Below, piece by piece: positions 52,138 to 64,000 of a stretch of DNA of 64,000 nt. The position numbers and the translations under genes were made by a program. The notes below the pieces were generated by a model. It was not told the DNA's origin. It was given only the letters and a program-made list of their open reading frames with translations, and did no database searches. Numbering within the stretch: the first letter of the stretch is position 1; the number at the start of each line of letters is the position of its first letter. This DNA is from Fomitopsis serialis (lineage: Eukaryota; Basidiomycota; Agaricomycetes; Polyporales; Fomitopsidaceae), in the NCBI RefSeq assembly GCF_022376445.1, contig NW_025955050.1, positions 1 to 64,000 on the forward strand, written 5' to 3'.

Positions 52138-54185
52138 TCAATCACTAATCGACAACGCGCTGAGGGCTGGGATAGTAATTTTCTGAAGGCATCCACTGTT
52201 CGGTACCGTGTCACTTACTTCAATTCCACACACGATCTTGTGTTCCTTCCAGTCCCTGCAAACTGTCCATCAGCCTCCTGTTCACGCACACGACCACCGA
52301 AGCACAGTCTCGCCAGCACGACGCACTTTTTCTGACAGTCCGCCCCACAATACGGCGCCTGCGAGCACTTGCTGCACCGCGCCGTCGCACGCTGGTCGCA
52401 CACCCGCCGGGCACACACCCCGCGCGGCTTCGCGCACGTCTCTAGCTGGCGCCACATCTGCCAGCAGCCCGAGTCGTAGAAGTCGGGCTCGGTGGGGATG
52501 CCCTTCGCGTTCTTCTGGATCGTCCCGTTGCGCACCCACTCGCTCGGCGCGCGCGGGGTGCGGGTGCGCGGGTCCAAGTAGGAGTGCATGAGAAGCGCAT
52601 GGAAAATGCGGGGGCGGGGGAGCTGGCCCTTGACGAGGGCTGCGGCGGAGGGACCCTTGGAGAGGACGCTGTCGAGCGAGAAGAGGATGCGCGTGAGCTG
52701 CACTGTGAGAGGCGCGAGTTGGGTGGTCAGTACCGCGCTGAATGAGATGAGACCACGCCTACGACAGGAAGGGACGTACTGGTCACACCCTCCGCCTCGA
52801 CGGCGCGTGGAATGGCAATATCGAGCGCGCTGAATAAGTCCGCCCGGATACAGAGCTCCAGGAACGGCTTGAGCTGGTCGGAAGCATGGAAGAAGCAGGT
52901 GTGCATCCAGTTAGCGGTGATGCCGATGACCTTCGCCACGATCCGTTTGGCGCGCCTGTCTGCAGCCTTATCGGTAGGCTCGATCTTCCGCTCCGCTGTC
53001 TTCCGCATGTAGATGAACAGGTTCGTCCACAGCGAGGCCGACTGCCGGACGTCGCCTGCGAATTCGGGGCCCTGGTCGTTGACGAGGTCGAAAAGATCAA
53101 TGATGAAGTCCATGACCATACTCGCGTCCTCTTCCGTCTTCATCGTTTGCGTGAGGTGTATCCCGCACCGGTCGAAGAGTTTCCGCGGTGGGGTCGAGCC
53201 GCGCATCATCCGCGAGAGCCATGTCTTTGGCAGACGATGCAACTTGCGGTATTTGATGACGTCTTTGTCCCCGACAGCGGACGTCAGAATCGTGATGGTC
53301 TTCAGGAGATAGAGGGTATCGCGTTCCTCGGTGCTGTGGATGAAATAGCGAGTCAACAGAGGGAGGGTCATGTCGAAATCTGCATCTATCATGCTAGAAA
53401 CGTGTCAGCGCGACGACCAGAGACGTAGACTAAGATGCCGAGCTCACCTCATCACAGACGAGTCGATATATGTGAGTCGCGCGACGATCTTGGCAATGAC
53501 GGCGCGTTCGATGGCATGAGATGACTCGGGACGAAGCGCATTCTGAGGAGATTCCCAAAGCTGTGAGCGAGCCGTTAGCGCAGGGACACCCTCCAGAAAG
53601 CATGGACGCCCTACGTGTTTGATCATTTCTGGCCATCGCTGCTTGAGTGTTCGCAGGAATTTGCTTTCAGACTCGTTCGGCGTCTTCGAGATGGAGCAGA
53701 CCGCGTGGCAAATGGCATCAAGCGGTACGAAATGGCCGGAGTGAACCTGGAACAACGGTGGCTCGTCTTTCCAAGTTGCTCAAAGAACCATGCATGATAG
53801 CGCACCTGCCTCACCGCCTCCCGCTGCATTTCCTCAGACATACTCGGGAGCGTCGGATGGTAGATCTTCGCATACAAGATACCATCGCATAGCTTGTCCG
53901 CGACGCCCGCGTCCAGCAGGCGGTGCCACTCCGCGGTGCCCTCGCTCGCCAATTTACCGCAAGCCGCGAAGCACGGGAATACATCCTACGGTCGATGCTG
54001 ATCAGCCCGTATCGAGGAGCTTGGTTCGAGCAGCGTACCTGAGGCTGGTCTCCCCATCTGTTTGTTGGCTTTGTGGGCCCCATGTCGAGGGTATCGAGGA
54101 CACGCTCGGGATCGGTGCGAGCTATGTCCTCCCATTTCGCTGCTTGTTCGGGAGTGTGAGTGAGAAAGTAGATCGGTTCTGGCAT
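52138..54185 (-). CDS. MYND-type zinc finger protein
   Basis: Six exons (54185-54039, 53985-53806, 53746-53448, 53393-52780, 52702-52327, 52255-52138) give about 577 residues in frame. The start is the ATG of MPEPIYFLTHTPEQAAKW. The first 440 residues are helical and repeat-like without a known domain, as in many fungal MYND proteins. The C-terminal finger has pattern CAKPRGVCARRVC, CSKCSQAPYC and CQKKDWKEHKIVC, giving the seven Cys and one His of a MYND domain. MYND domains bind proline-rich partners. Fungal single-domain members are mostly uncharacterised. The exact C terminus is unsure because GAA is followed by a strong GTAAGT donor; I used the in-frame stop at 52138-52140. Confidence 0.8.
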
Positions 54186-54622
54186 GGCTATATTCAATGG
54201 AGAAGTCCAGGTTGCAGAATGAACGGTCAGGCTTCAAGAGCGATGAGGGAACTGCAGTTCACGGGAGGTCAAGAAATTTGAAGGTTCTCCTGACTTGAAC
54301 CGAGCACCGCCCGAGCCTGACAGCGTAGAACGCGCCGACTCGGAGTGCAATGTGGCCTTGTACGTACGAACTTGTCACACGTGCCATCAGCTGCATTCTT
54401 CTTAGCGAGTACACGGCTAACCTGCGTGCCTCCCACTTCGGGCAGTCAGCGTCGATCTCGATCTCGGCCTCCCACCGACAACGGGTTTTCTGTACAGACT
54501 GAGATACAGTAACTCGAGCACGACTACGTGTTACAGTCGGGTCGCGCGGGACTAGAAGGTGCTACTGGCTGGGGCGGCTCACACTGCGATAAAATGTGAC
54601 GCAGGCTCGCCGGCGGACGCGC

Positions 54623-55935
54623 TCACTTCCAGCGCCCTTCCAGTTGTGGCTGGGCGACGAGTTTCACGTTGCTCACTCCGGCCTGCAATCTCTTCAAGCC
54701 CTCTGGTATCCCTCGCAAGCCATCCGGCAGCACCTCGACGTGATGCGGCTGTGCGCCCCAGCCGAGTCAGCGCTAGTCAGCACGCAGCCGCGACATGCAC
54801 GCAACACGCACCTGGATCTCCTCGTTCGCCAGCAAGGTGCTGAGTGCCGCGTACAGACTGACGCCCGTCTCCCGGTTATGTGCGTAGCTGATACTCGCGT
54901 CGACGTTCACAACGCGCCTGTCCGCGCTCTTCTTGTCCTTCTCGACGTTGTCTTTCAGCACCAAGACGAGGCACCCGCCGGGCGCGAGGAGGTCGTATGC
55001 GAGGTTCTGTGTCTCATAAATTGACACGGCGTCATAGATCGTCCCGATAGGTCCATTCGTTATATCGGCGATCGTTGAGCGTAACGCTGACGGCGAGAGG
55101 TGACGGTCGAACACATGGGTGGCACCGAGCGCTAGCAGGGACGGTGCGTTGTATAGAGACGCGGTGGTGATGATGGGAGAGAACCCAGAGAGCTTGGCTA
55201 GTTGTATGACTTGGGAGAATGTGTGCATCAGCACGTCGATCGCATGGGCACGAGCGTTCGCTCACCGTAGTGTCCAACTGAGCTGGACCCGCCCAAGACG
55301 ACGAAAGGCTTGCCCGTGTATCGATCTCGCCCGTTAGGTTCCCAGGGAGGGAGTAGGCCGGCGCTCGTGTCAGTGCTATGTACGTTGTACATGCCCAATG
55401 AAGCCGTAGCCAGGCCAAGAGGGATCGTAGCAGCTTCTTCGAATGCCATCCAACCCGGTATCTGATAAAACCCAGCTCAGGACGAGTGCTCTAGTGGGCT
55501 ATTGCAAGTGATGACTGCACCTGCGCGGTGAGCTCTTCATACCCAAGCGTATACTGCTGAAATCCCGAACGATCATTCATACCAATCACGCCCTGGGTGA
55601 TCCTATCCCCACTTCCGTCAGTGATCCAGCGCTACGGTATCCGCTACTCACACTCTGTCGCCAGGCTCGAAAGAGGTGACGTTGAGACCGACCTGCTCGA
55701 CCACACCGGCGATATCGCTGCCCAGCACCGCAGGGTACGTCTCCACGACGACGCCGTACGCCTGTATCTTCCAGTCCACGGGGTTGAGCGCTGCAGCCTC
55801 GACGCGGATGAGGACCTCGTTGGGGCCCGGCTCGGGGACCGGGGTTGTCCCGACGCTGAAGGAGCCCTGTCGGCTGTTGAGGAGCAGAGCGTGCTGCTGC
55901 AAAAAGGAGAAGACCACGGGCCACTGGATCAGCAT
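54623..55935 (-). CDS. Zinc-binding alcohol dehydrogenase-like (MDR superfamily) reductase
   Basis: Five exons (55935-55652, 55602-55521, 55461-55266, 55209-54812, 54748-54623) give 361 residues. The N-terminal GroES-like fold shows VPEPGPNEVLIRVEAAALNPVDWK, then VLGSDIAGVVEQVG and FEPGDRV. The nucleotide-binding half has VVLGGSSSVGHYVIQLAKLSGF, a G-x-S-S-x-V-G version of the Rossmann glycine motif, and LLAPGGCLVLVLKD. The catalytic-zinc ligands of classical alcohol dehydrogenases are not evident, so it fits the quinone oxidoreductase / trans-enoyl reductase branch using NADPH. The substrate is unknown; no biosynthetic cluster surrounds it. Residues 1-13 may be intronic, because TTTTTGCAG precedes CAGCACGCTCTG; an upstream start exon is then missing from this model. 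Confidence 0.85.
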
Positions 55936-57274
55936 GGCTTGGGCTGTAGCGAAGAGACGATGAAAGGGCCTGGCGCGGACATTCATTATATGCGCTCTCC
56001 ATAGCTCAGAAGCCGGTGAAGCGTGCACCGATATGATAGGATTCAGTATTCCATCATGCGCAGAAGAACGTCGTGGCGCTATGGAAGAGGCCTGCGTTGG
56101 CGGGAGCGAGCACCCCCGGGCTCCGAGATAAGCAGGACACACCCAGGGGCGAGCGCTTGGCGTGGCGGAACAAACGACTGTCGTGGTAGGGGCCTTGCTA
56201 CGCGTGTGTAGCGAAGCTCATGTCTTAGACGTAGCGGGTAATCGGAGGGCGGACGTAGGAGACGGTGAATTGCGAAGGGGGCGGACGTCAAATTCGAGCA
56301 TGGTCGGATGGCCATGCAAACGCCCGAGGGGTCAGACGATAGCGGTTCGGGCTGCAGGGTGGTCGGCTCCTCGACAATGGGATGAGCCACGACGCTCGTC
56401 CTCCTCTTCCTCGGATCCGTAGCTTTCCAGGCTGGCTTGGGGTGATAGCACCTTGGCAGACGTGGCAGACGTTACTGAATGACGGTCGTGGGGCCCAAGC
56501 ACTCGTAGTGAGCAAATGGGAAACATTGTCGTAGGCTGCAGAGATGGCACGTACCTTTAGACCTGACATAGTAGAACGTGCTCCTGCACGCCATAGCGAG
56601 AGTGATTGGAGGATACGAACGACGCTCACATTGCGTTGACACGTCCGGCCCAGTCGCTACGGATGCTCACCTGGGTGAATTATAAATCGTCGCGTGTTGT
56701 CAGACATATACAGCTGGAAGCGGATGCATTTATCATCAAAAACGCAGTGTCGTACTTGCTGACGAGCCTAGTGAGATGAACGAGGACAGCCTCATCAAAG
56801 TCCTCAGCAGCTGCAGTACAACCCATCGCTCCCACTGCTCGGCGCGCCCGGCGCTGGTTCCACGCACCCGTCAGGTCCCCAATTTGGGTGATGTTGTGCG
56901 AGCGTCCCAAGCATATGTATCACCGAGTTGTCGTGTCGCTGAAAGGGGCCCTGCGAGGATGAACTGGGCTAACGGCCAACGGATCTCAGGTCTGCCGTAA
57001 CGACGTTGTCAATGAGCATGTTCCCAAGATATTCGTAAGACATGTCGAGTAGCTGTGCAGACCACCTATGGATGTTTAGACACAGTGAGTGCAAAGTCAG
57101 AGGCGGGTCGCTGGCCGGCGCAGGCAGAGCAGATTGACGCCCAACAGATGCCTCAGGCTGCTGAAGTCATGAGAGTACTGACGCTCGATGGCGAAGTGGA
57201 TGGCTTGTATGCAAGCCCATTCCAAACACAGATGCCAGTATGCAGCATAACAATACAATGTGCCTCCTCTCGCC
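55936..57274. other. Intergenic region
   Basis: About 1.3 kb without a supported gene. The left part must hold the promoter of the reductase gene. Open frames near 56079-56629 on the minus strand are short and unrecognised. Confidence 0.4.
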
Positions 57275-58564
57275 CTACACGCCCAGCACGCGCTTCCCCC
57301 ACTGCCACACCGTAAAGCTCACCGCCGTCATCGGCACGATCTTCAAGTACCCGATGCTCAGGCCGACGTAGAACCCCTTCCAGCCGCGCGTCGCCCAGAT
57401 GCTCCGCACCGTCTCACCCCACCGCATCCACCGCTCCGGGTGCGTCAGCCCCCCGACCTGCATCCGCCGCCGCACCACCTCGAACGGGTACGACACCGTC
57501 TGCGACACCGCGCCCGCCACCGCGCCGAACGTCAGGTCCGCGAGCGGGCTCGGCCGGCGATCCGACGCAGGGCGGGACGCGTCGGGCGGGGGGACGAGTG
57601 AGGACCTGAGGAAGCCCCAGGTGAGGAAGGACGTGCCGGCGTACGGGATGATCCCGACGAGCGTGACGGTGAACCCGCGGTAGAACTTGACGGCGGGCAG
57701 GCGGGCGAAGATGCTGTTCGCGGAGACGGGCGCGAGGGGGGACGCGGACGAGGCGGACGGCGGGGGGACGCTCGCGCCTTCGTGGTAGATTTGGGACATG
57801 GCGGCGAGGAAGGACGGGCGGTGCGGGGGAGGGGAGTGTGAGGGGTGGAAGGTGTGGGGTACTTGGGTGGATTGCGCGCGTGTGCTGAAGGCCATCCGGA
57901 CGCGGATGAGCTCGAGGGGGTAGGTGAAGAATACGGAGATCATCCCTGGCGGGGGTGGGCAGGGGTTTCATACGGCGTGTGGTCGCGTGAGGGAACGAGT
58001 ACGCACCGGAGATCGCGCCTGCAGCGAAGCGCCGTCCATTCGTCTGTGATTCTCGTGTAGGCATCAGGATCTGCGCAGCTCAGGTGAGCATGCCGGTATG
58101 AGGAGAAGGCTGAGCACGACGCACATGCTCGACCTGGTCATAGGCGATGAACTTGATGGCTGCGTACGGAAATATGCGGAGTAGGGTCGCAGAGTGCCCC
58201 TGCAGCAGGCCGCGGACACCGTTGTCCGCGTAGATCTGCGACGCGGCGCGGAAGGCACCGCTCCATGTCCCTGCGCGAAGCCGTCCGTTAATTCGAAAGG
58301 TCACGGTATTTAGGAGGGTGCCCACCAGCATATTTTTGAAACTCGGGGTTCGAGGCTTGGAAGAGGATCTTCACTCGGTCGAGCGGTGCGACTACTGTCT
58401 TCGCCTGCGAGCATGTGAGGACGAGAACGGCGTAGGAGGGCAGACAGACGCACGACACAGCCAGCCGTCCCGCCCGCAATGCCGGAGCGTACGATGTAGT
58501 GCAGGCTCTGCTTGTTCTGGCTGGGTTGTTGTGTGTCGGGCGCACGCGCACCAGCTGAACTCAT
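57275..58564 (-). CDS. Mitochondrial carrier family protein, LEU5/SLC25A42-like
   Basis: Five exons (58564-58454, 58404-58326, 58270-58125, 58070-58007, 57945-57275) encode 356 residues. All three carrier signatures are visible: [11 protein letters not shown] (residues 43-53), [12 protein letters not shown] (142-153) and [14 protein letters not shown] (about 287-300), each at the end of an odd-numbered membrane helix. Together with [19 protein letters not shown] and [21 protein letters not shown] this is closest to the LEU5 / SLC25A16-A42 group, which moves coenzyme A or related nucleotides across the inner mitochondrial membrane. A Ser/Pro-rich loop (residues about 155-210) is an insertion common in fungal members. 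It is divergent from HOP2 with 330 bp between the starts. Confidence 0.9.
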
Positions 58565-58894
58565 CCGAGCACGACCTAGTTCATGCGACGTGGGTGTCGC
58601 GTTCTCGTTTGCGGCTGCGAGCTGTAGCGTAGAGTAGTACGTAGATAGAGCGGTGTTGAGAGGCTCGGAGGGCGGTCAGTAGAGTAGAGCCTTGGTAGAG
58701 TAAGCCCCTGGTGAGCCCCACGGGGTTCAGCGACTTCGTCTTTCGCTCGGCGTTCGGACTCGCCCGATTGGGCAGGTCGCGTTCACGTGCCACCCCATCA
58801 CGTAACCCGCGCGTCGCCACTGGCCCGCTCTCGCTCTCTCTCCCGACCTCTCTCAACCGACTGCCACTCGCGATATACCACGCATAACAAGATC
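58565..58894. promoter_or_regulatory. Shared divergent promoter of the carrier and HOP2 genes
   Basis: A 330-bp spacer between two start codons on opposite strands. Pyrimidine-rich tracts (CTCGCTCTCTCTCCC, about 58828) precede the HOP2 start. No clear TATA element. Confidence 0.5.
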
Positions 58895-60234
58895 ATGGCC
58901 TCCAAACCAAAGGCAGCGGAAGCAAAGGTACCCGTCCTCAAGGGCCAAGAGGGTGCGTCCCCCGCGTCGCTGCGTGCATGCGCCCCGGCCTCACCGTACC
59001 ACACACAGCCGAGGACAAGATACTCGAATACATCAGACGGGTGAGTGGACGTGCTGCGTCGTCTGCTGACATGCATACAAGGTGTGGGACGTACGCAGAT
59101 GAACCGACCCTTCGGGGCGGTCGACGTCTCTGCGAACTTGAAGGGCGCCGTACCGAAGACGGCGACGCAGAAGATCCTTGTCGCCCTTGCGGAGAAGGGT
59201 GAGCTCGTGCAGAAGACGTACGGTGAGTGGTGAAGACCTTAATTGTTAGGATTTGAGACGCATATATGCGTCCACGTCGGTGCGCGAGGGTGGGTGGATT
59301 AGACATGTGTCGTTTCCGCGCGTATATGCGCGTGTAGCGGCCATGTATGCGTCATGTATGCGCACGAGCCGAGAACTGACATGTGCATTGATAGGAAAAA
59401 CGACGTTCTTCGTCGCGAACCAGGACAAGCTGGAGGAGGTATCCACGGAGAAGCTCGCAGGCCTAGAGAAAGACCACAAGGACATCGAAGAAGAGAACAA
59501 GTTCCTTGCTGCCGAAGTCCGCGCGCTCTCGACTGGTAAGACGACCCTGCTCGTCTTGTATGAATACTGACACGACGTCATACCATGCGCACCCAACGCA
59601 GAGGTAGCGAAGTTGAGAGCCACGCCCACTGACGCAGAGTTGGCTGTCTCCCTTGAGGAGGCCATTTCCGCGGTAAGCCTTAGACGCATGCCTGCACCGT
59701 CTTCCCACGTTCATGTTTCCGCACCACCCACGGCTCCCTTCCCCTTCTTTCTCTTCTCCACTGACAACACGCTATATGTAGACCGACAAAGCTCGAAAGC
59801 GCCTCGCACCGCTGCGGTCTGGCACACTGCTGGTGTCTGCGACGGAACTCGCGCAGCTGGACGCAGACTGGACGCAGTGGCGAGGAGAGTGGGTGCGGCG
59901 GAAGAAGATCTTCACAACGTACGTACACACGCGCGCGCCTGTGGGATGTGTCCCTTGTCGTCACTGCGACACCTTCGATCAGCCGGTGGCGGGAGATCTC
60001 GTTCGGTTCCGGGGAGCATCAGAAGATTCGTGCGATCCGAACTGACGCGTGCTATTTTTGGGTCGACACAGGTTCTGGCAGCTCGCGACGGACCCCCTCC
60101 CGCCCCAGGAGGCGTCCGAGCTCGCGGACGACTTGGGCATCGAGCTCGACACCGGCGAGCATGCGGCCCTCGAGCATGGCCCGCTCTGCGCGAGTGCAGG
60201 CGGAAACGGCGTGCTAGGCAAGCGGCGAAGGTAG
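58895..60234 (+). CDS. HOP2: Homologous-pairing protein 2 (TBPIP family)
   Basis: Seven exons (58895-58952, 59009-59040, 59099-59222, 59395-59535, 59602-59672, 59782-59918, 60072-60234) give 241 residues, close to the usual 210-250. The winged-helix domain shows DKILEYIRRMNRPFGAVDVS and KTATQKILVALAEKGELV, with the conserved basic patch and the KTTFFVANQD turn. A coiled coil follows (LEEVSTEKLAGLEKDHKD) and then the C-terminal helical part with WTQWRGEWVRRKKIF. HOP2 forms a heterodimer with MND1 in the nucleus and stimulates Dmc1/Rad51 strand exchange during meiosis, so expression is expected in fruiting bodies. Small exons and 42-172 nt introns are normal here. No frameshift. Confidence 0.92.
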
Positions 60235-60670
60235 GGCGTGCGGCTTCGACTCCACTTCACCGCTCGCCATGTGCGTGTCTCGCTGCTCTGATTCTTGCTG
60301 TTGTCCACCTCGCTGTGTTTTGTGTGCCGCTGTATTACTGCTGTGTGTAAGTACGAATAAGTATGAACGTGCACCGTATGCACGCTGTGACACGGCACGA
60401 AGACCATCACGACCGGGTAAGGCTGGGGGCAAATGGTCTCGCCAAGCCCGTCAGGTCCAGACGCGGCGCGACAGCCAATCACGGTGGGCGGGTGCCCGCC
60501 AAGAGTGGTCGGCGGGCGGCGGGCGGAGTGCGAAAAGATCACATGGAGGGTATATGAGGGAGCGGCGAGGGTACGTACAGCTCATCCTTCTCGTCCGTAT
60601 CCCTCTCCCTCGCGGGCCTGCGTCTCTTTTCCCTTCTCCCCTACCTATTACCCAGTCGCCTAGTCAGGAA
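60235..60670. other. Intergenic region with promoter of the glycoprotein gene
   Basis: 436 bp. TATATGA at 60551-60557 lies 114 nt before the start at 60671, followed by long pyrimidine tracts (CTCTCCCTC, CTTTTCCCTTCTCCCC), the usual pattern of strongly expressed fungal promoters. Confidence 0.5.
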
Positions 60671-61917
60671 ATGTCTGCCACCACCGTCACTCTTTCTGCC
60701 CTCCTCGCCGCAGCCGCGGCTTTCTCTGGTGCTAACGCCCAGAGCTCGACTTCGGTCGCTCCTCTCGCAGCGCAGAGTTATGCCTACGCCGATCTCGTGA
60801 GTCCTTGGCCGTCTGGGCTAGTCGCGGGAACTGACGCGTCGACAGCCCTACCAAGTCGAGCCCTACGGGGGCGAGCGTGGTAACCAGGTCGGCTACAACA
60901 AGTGCAACTCCACGACCGAGACCCAGGACTCCATGTGTCAGACGCTCGTCGTTAACACCATTGATGGTCCGTTTGTTGCGCCTTATTCTACGTCACCAGC
61001 CTTTTGATACTGTCCTCGCAGACTTCTGTATCTGGTCCTCTCCGAAGACCAACGACACCATTGGTGAATCTGAGGCGTACGAGGTGTCCTGGTGCGCCAA
61101 GAAGGGCCATGGTACTCGTATCATGCCCGACGGCACCCTCAAAGGTCTCCAGCACATCACCACCCCCGACTATGTCATGATCGTCGGTTTCCTCGACCAG
61201 ACCCAGGTCAACCTTGCCGCCAGCGACTACGGAGGAGAGCTCGACCCGCATGGTGCCGATGAGGTGTGAAACCTATCGAATGGGGTTTATGAAGTCTGCT
61301 GACGCGGCGTGCAGATGGGCAACCCTATGGGTGGCATGGTCTACTCGAACCAGTACCCCTCCAGCAACACCGACAACAAGACGCTCAGCCAGGTCGTCGA
61401 GTGGAAGCAGTTCATTGGTGGCAACCAGTTTTGCCTCATGATCTGTGACCCCGCCAAGACTTCCCCCACGAACGTCGGTCTGTGCAACAATGTCTACGAC
61501 GAGGTCGGCATCAACTACAACTGCCCGAACGCCGCGCAGAAGGACGTCTTCGAGGTCTGCGACGGAGACTCGATGACCCCCATCGGTCAGTACGTCTCCA
61601 ACGGCGTGACGACCACCTGGACCCAGCCGTGGTCCGGCACCTGGACCGTCCCTTACACGCCGACGGTGCCCGCGTCGTCCAACTGCCGCACCTTCGCGTC
61701 GACAGACCTGTACAGCGCGGGCGTAAAGCCGACCGCGTCTGGGTCTGGCGCCGCTGCTGGTGCGAGCGCGACGGGTTCGAGCGGCAGCCGTGCCGGTTCA
61801 TCTGCTGGTGCGTCCGCGACTGGCTCGAGCGGCGACGCTTCGAGCGGGAGCCACGTCATCGTCTCCGGCTTCGCGACCGTGCTGGGCGTCGCTGCGGCCG
61901 TTGCGTTCCTTGCATGA
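60671..61917 (+). CDS. Secreted, probably GPI-anchored glycoprotein ('macrofage activating glycoprotein'-like)
   Basis: Exons 60671-60796, 60846-60966, 61022-61263 and 61315-61917 give 363 residues. A signal peptide (VTLSALLAAAAAFSGANAQ) opens the protein. The body carries many Cys residues and N-glycosylation sites (CNSTTETQ, NDTIGESE, NKTLSQ) and conserved-looking phrases FCIWSSPK, YEVSWCAKKGHGTR, VGFLDQTQVNL, GGNQFCLMICDP and GVTTTWTQPW. A Ser/Gly/Ala-rich linker (residues about 285-340) and a hydrophobic end VIVSGFATVLGVAAAVAFLA indicate a GPI-anchor signal. Fungal databases name this family macrofage activating glycoprotein; the biochemical role is not known. It is probably a cell-wall or cell-surface protein. 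The gene is intact with a strong promoter context. Confidence 0.8.
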
Positions 61918-62443
61918 ATATGACGTTGGTCTGTCCTTGATGTAGCTTGTCACGAACCACGATCGCGTCGCCAGTACTTTACGGAAGATGGGCTTCGTTA
62001 TACCTGCTCACCCCCACCACCATCACTAACTACTTTGAACTCTTTTCTTCGCACCGGCTGTGTTAACGATGGGTCGAGAGTACGGTACACCTTGCCTGCG
62101 CGCATCCGTAATGTTGTCGGACAGTAGAAATGGACTACTACTCATTTCTGTGCTGCAGTGCTGTTGCGAGCTGCATACCCTGCATTAATCATACCATGTT
62201 TTCGTCGTTCGTGATAAATAAAAGAAAATGCGGCGAAGGATGTGTTTTGCTCGAGGACGGGCTTGGCGGAACGGGGACCGCCACAGCCGGGAGGCGTCGG
62301 CGGCAATGGTGGACGTCGGTTGCCCGAAAAGGCAAGTGTTCATTATAGCCACCCGCCAACGTCGAGCTGGACACCGCCCGGCCAGCGCACGTCTGTCCCA
62401 ACCCTCCCTCTCCTTTCCTTCTCACTCGTCACCGTTCTGTTCG
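61918..62443. other. Intergenic region
   Basis: 526 bp with the 3' end of the glycoprotein gene (AATAAATAAAAG near 62215 may be a polyadenylation-type signal) and a pyrimidine-rich leader before the next start. No gene seen. Confidence 0.4.
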
Positions 62444-64000
62444 ATGGTCACCGTACCCAAGAAGCGCACCCTCAAGATCGGCCGTGCGCTCAAGACCGCT
62501 GCTCGTCTGCCCGCGCGTGTCTCCGGCGGCAGGGGCAGTGGCAGGAACACCTTCTCCCCAGTCGCCGGCGAGCTCCCCGTCGCCCTCCTCCGTTTGCAGG
62601 TCCTCGGATGCAGAGATCTCGTTGCAAAGGACAAGAGCGGCCTCAGTGACCCGTGAGTGTGCAGCTTCCTCCCCGCAGCGTGGCTGCACGCGACTCGTGT
62701 CCGTCTCGCCTGCTCGGTGTATCGTGCTGACTCGCTGCTGTTCCCGCTGGCCAGGTTCGTCGTCGTGTCGCTCCTGAGGGACAGGCACCACACGTCCGTC
62801 GTGAAGAAGACGATCAACCCCGTGTACGCGCCCGCCGATGCGACGTTCGACTTCCCGATCTACCTCTCGCTCGCGGACAGGCTCGGCGTCGTCGAGTTTG
62901 TCGTGTGGGACAAGGACATGATGCTCCGCAAGGAGTACCTCGGGGAGGCGAACATCCCGCTCGAGGACTGGTTTAGGGACGGGAATGCGTTTGCGTTCGA
63001 GGATCCGGACAACAAGGTATGGGTCGATCTTGCCTTTTGAGGGGTCTGGATGGCTGGCACATCCATTGAGCATTCCGTCGATATGCTGAGATGCAATGAG
63101 CTGGGGAGGGTCTGCCCTGCGCGCTGAACGCACGTTCAATCTATACCTGACCGAGCTCGACCGGCGAACAGCAGGACTTGAGGGTATGTACCTACCGTGC
63201 ACACACCGCTGCTATGTCGCCCAGCGTGCGGGACGATCCAGTCTGTTAGAGGCGTGCGACCACGTTTGCAGAATGGACGAGCCCGTTACGAGTTTGTTTG
63301 ACATGCGCTTGCACACGAGTGGCAGTGCGCGGATATAACGCGAACTACACAACGTTCAGTTTCCACTTTTGGCAGAAGTCCGTCTATTCTCAGTGAGCTC
63401 AATGCGTCGCCTCTGCAGCCAATATCCGCTCCGGTCGTGTCAACGCGAACATCTGTGGCTGCCGCCGGTACCATTCAGTTCAAGCTCGGTTTCGTATCAC
63501 CAACCGATCGTGGTGGTGCGCAAGACTACAGCGACATCTTCTCAGAGCTTGTTAAGCGGTCAAGACCAAGCCTTGTATCTGCTCCTCCGGTATGTCGCAA
63601 GACGTATGATGTTGCGTGCGACACTGACACCGTGCACAGACGGAGGGTATCGGTACCATCCGCTCGAACCAGATTGGCCCGGAATACCAAGATGACGGCC
63701 TCACCTCTGACGAGGGGGAGAGCAGTGACGAGGAGGACGAAGATGTCACGCAACCGTACACCCCGCCGCTCGCGCACCTCTATGTCCCGCCACCTCCACC
63801 CGGCCTCACGCTCACGCTTCCTCCTTCGCCCACCCTGGAGACGCCCACGACGCCCACCGCGACAGGGCCATTAACGCCATCAAGCGTGAAGACGCCTAGG
63901 CCAGCACGTCCGAGCACGCCGTCCTTCAAGAACATCCCGAGGATATTTCCCCGGCGGTCCAACTCTGCCAAGCCACAGCTTGAGTCGCCAACAACGCCCA
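62444..64000 (+). CDS. C2-domain protein, likely phosphatidylserine decarboxylase proenzyme 2 (5' part)
   Basis: Exons 62444-62652, 62755-63016, 63419-63589 and 63640 to the window end keep frame. After a basic start (MVTVPKKRTLKIGRALK) lies a C2 domain: LRLQVLGCRDLVAKDKSGLSDPFVVVSL, KKTINPVYAPADATFDFPIY, VEFVVWDKDMMLRKEYLGEA and WFRDG. The Asp residues at DKSGLSDP and VWDKD are typical Ca2+ ligands. Next come STRTSVAAAGTIQFKLGFV, an acidic linker and a Pro/Thr-rich region. This order occurs at the N terminus of fungal PSD2-type phosphatidylserine decarboxylases, which make phosphatidylethanolamine in endomembranes; the catalytic part would lie beyond 64000. Another C2 protein cannot be excluded. 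Intron 2 (402 nt) is unusually long and could hide a small exon. Confidence 0.6.

Overview
The window is nuclear DNA from a filamentous basidiomycete, most likely an Agaricomycete of the polypore type. Genes carry many roughly 50-60 nt GT-AG introns, coding DNA is very GC-rich, and the recognisable proteins (HOP2, a LEU5-type carrier, a C2-domain phosphatidylserine decarboxylase candidate, a MYND-finger protein, a 'macrofage activating glycoprotein'-like surface protein) are typical of that group. I saw no tRNA, rRNA, CRISPR array or bacterial-style operon.

The window has two parts. From about 0.5 to 44.5 kb lies an accessory island. Left to right: a 912-aa unknown protein (1.1-4.0 kb); an SNF2/RAD54-like helicase gene with many apparent frameshifts (4.7-9.9 kb); a 400-bp inverted repeat and an odd low-complexity tract (10.1-12.1 kb); a diverged member of a gene family here called X (12.6-14.1 kb, minus); a Cys-rich, coiled-coil gene V (15.3-18.3 kb); two very large minus-strand genes, W (19.0-25.6 kb) and Z (25.9-32.5 kb, with a ParB-like domain); a small Cys-rich gene Y (33.6-34.9 kb); X1 (35.4-36.8 kb); a truncated second SNF2 copy (37.7-40.1 kb); a second large inverted repeat (40.4-40.9 kb); and a partial second copy of the Y-X module (41.05-44.07 kb) holding Y exon 1 and an intact X2.

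The island is full of short GC-rich palindromes lying almost only in introns and spacers. They fall into families that are uniform within a module. Where a module exists twice, the palindromes sit at matching positions but carry a different arm sequence, changed symmetrically in every copy. This is seen twice independently: nine collinear palindromes at 37.0-37.5 versus 43.4-43.9 kb, and five at 10.1-10.5 versus 40.45-40.84 kb. I consider this module-specific palindrome code, together with the ParB-like, zinc-binding and SNF2-like proteins encoded beside it, the candidate undescribed system. A functional link between the proteins and the palindromes is inference only.

From 44.5 kb to the right end lies ordinary chromosome: a truncated aromatic-acid-exporter-like gene, a small membrane protein, two uncharacterised genes (one with an HNH domain), the MYND gene, a medium-chain reductase, a mitochondrial carrier divergent from HOP2, the surface glycoprotein, and the 5' part of a C2-domain gene that runs off the end. 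These genes splice cleanly without frameshifts, in contrast to the island genes.
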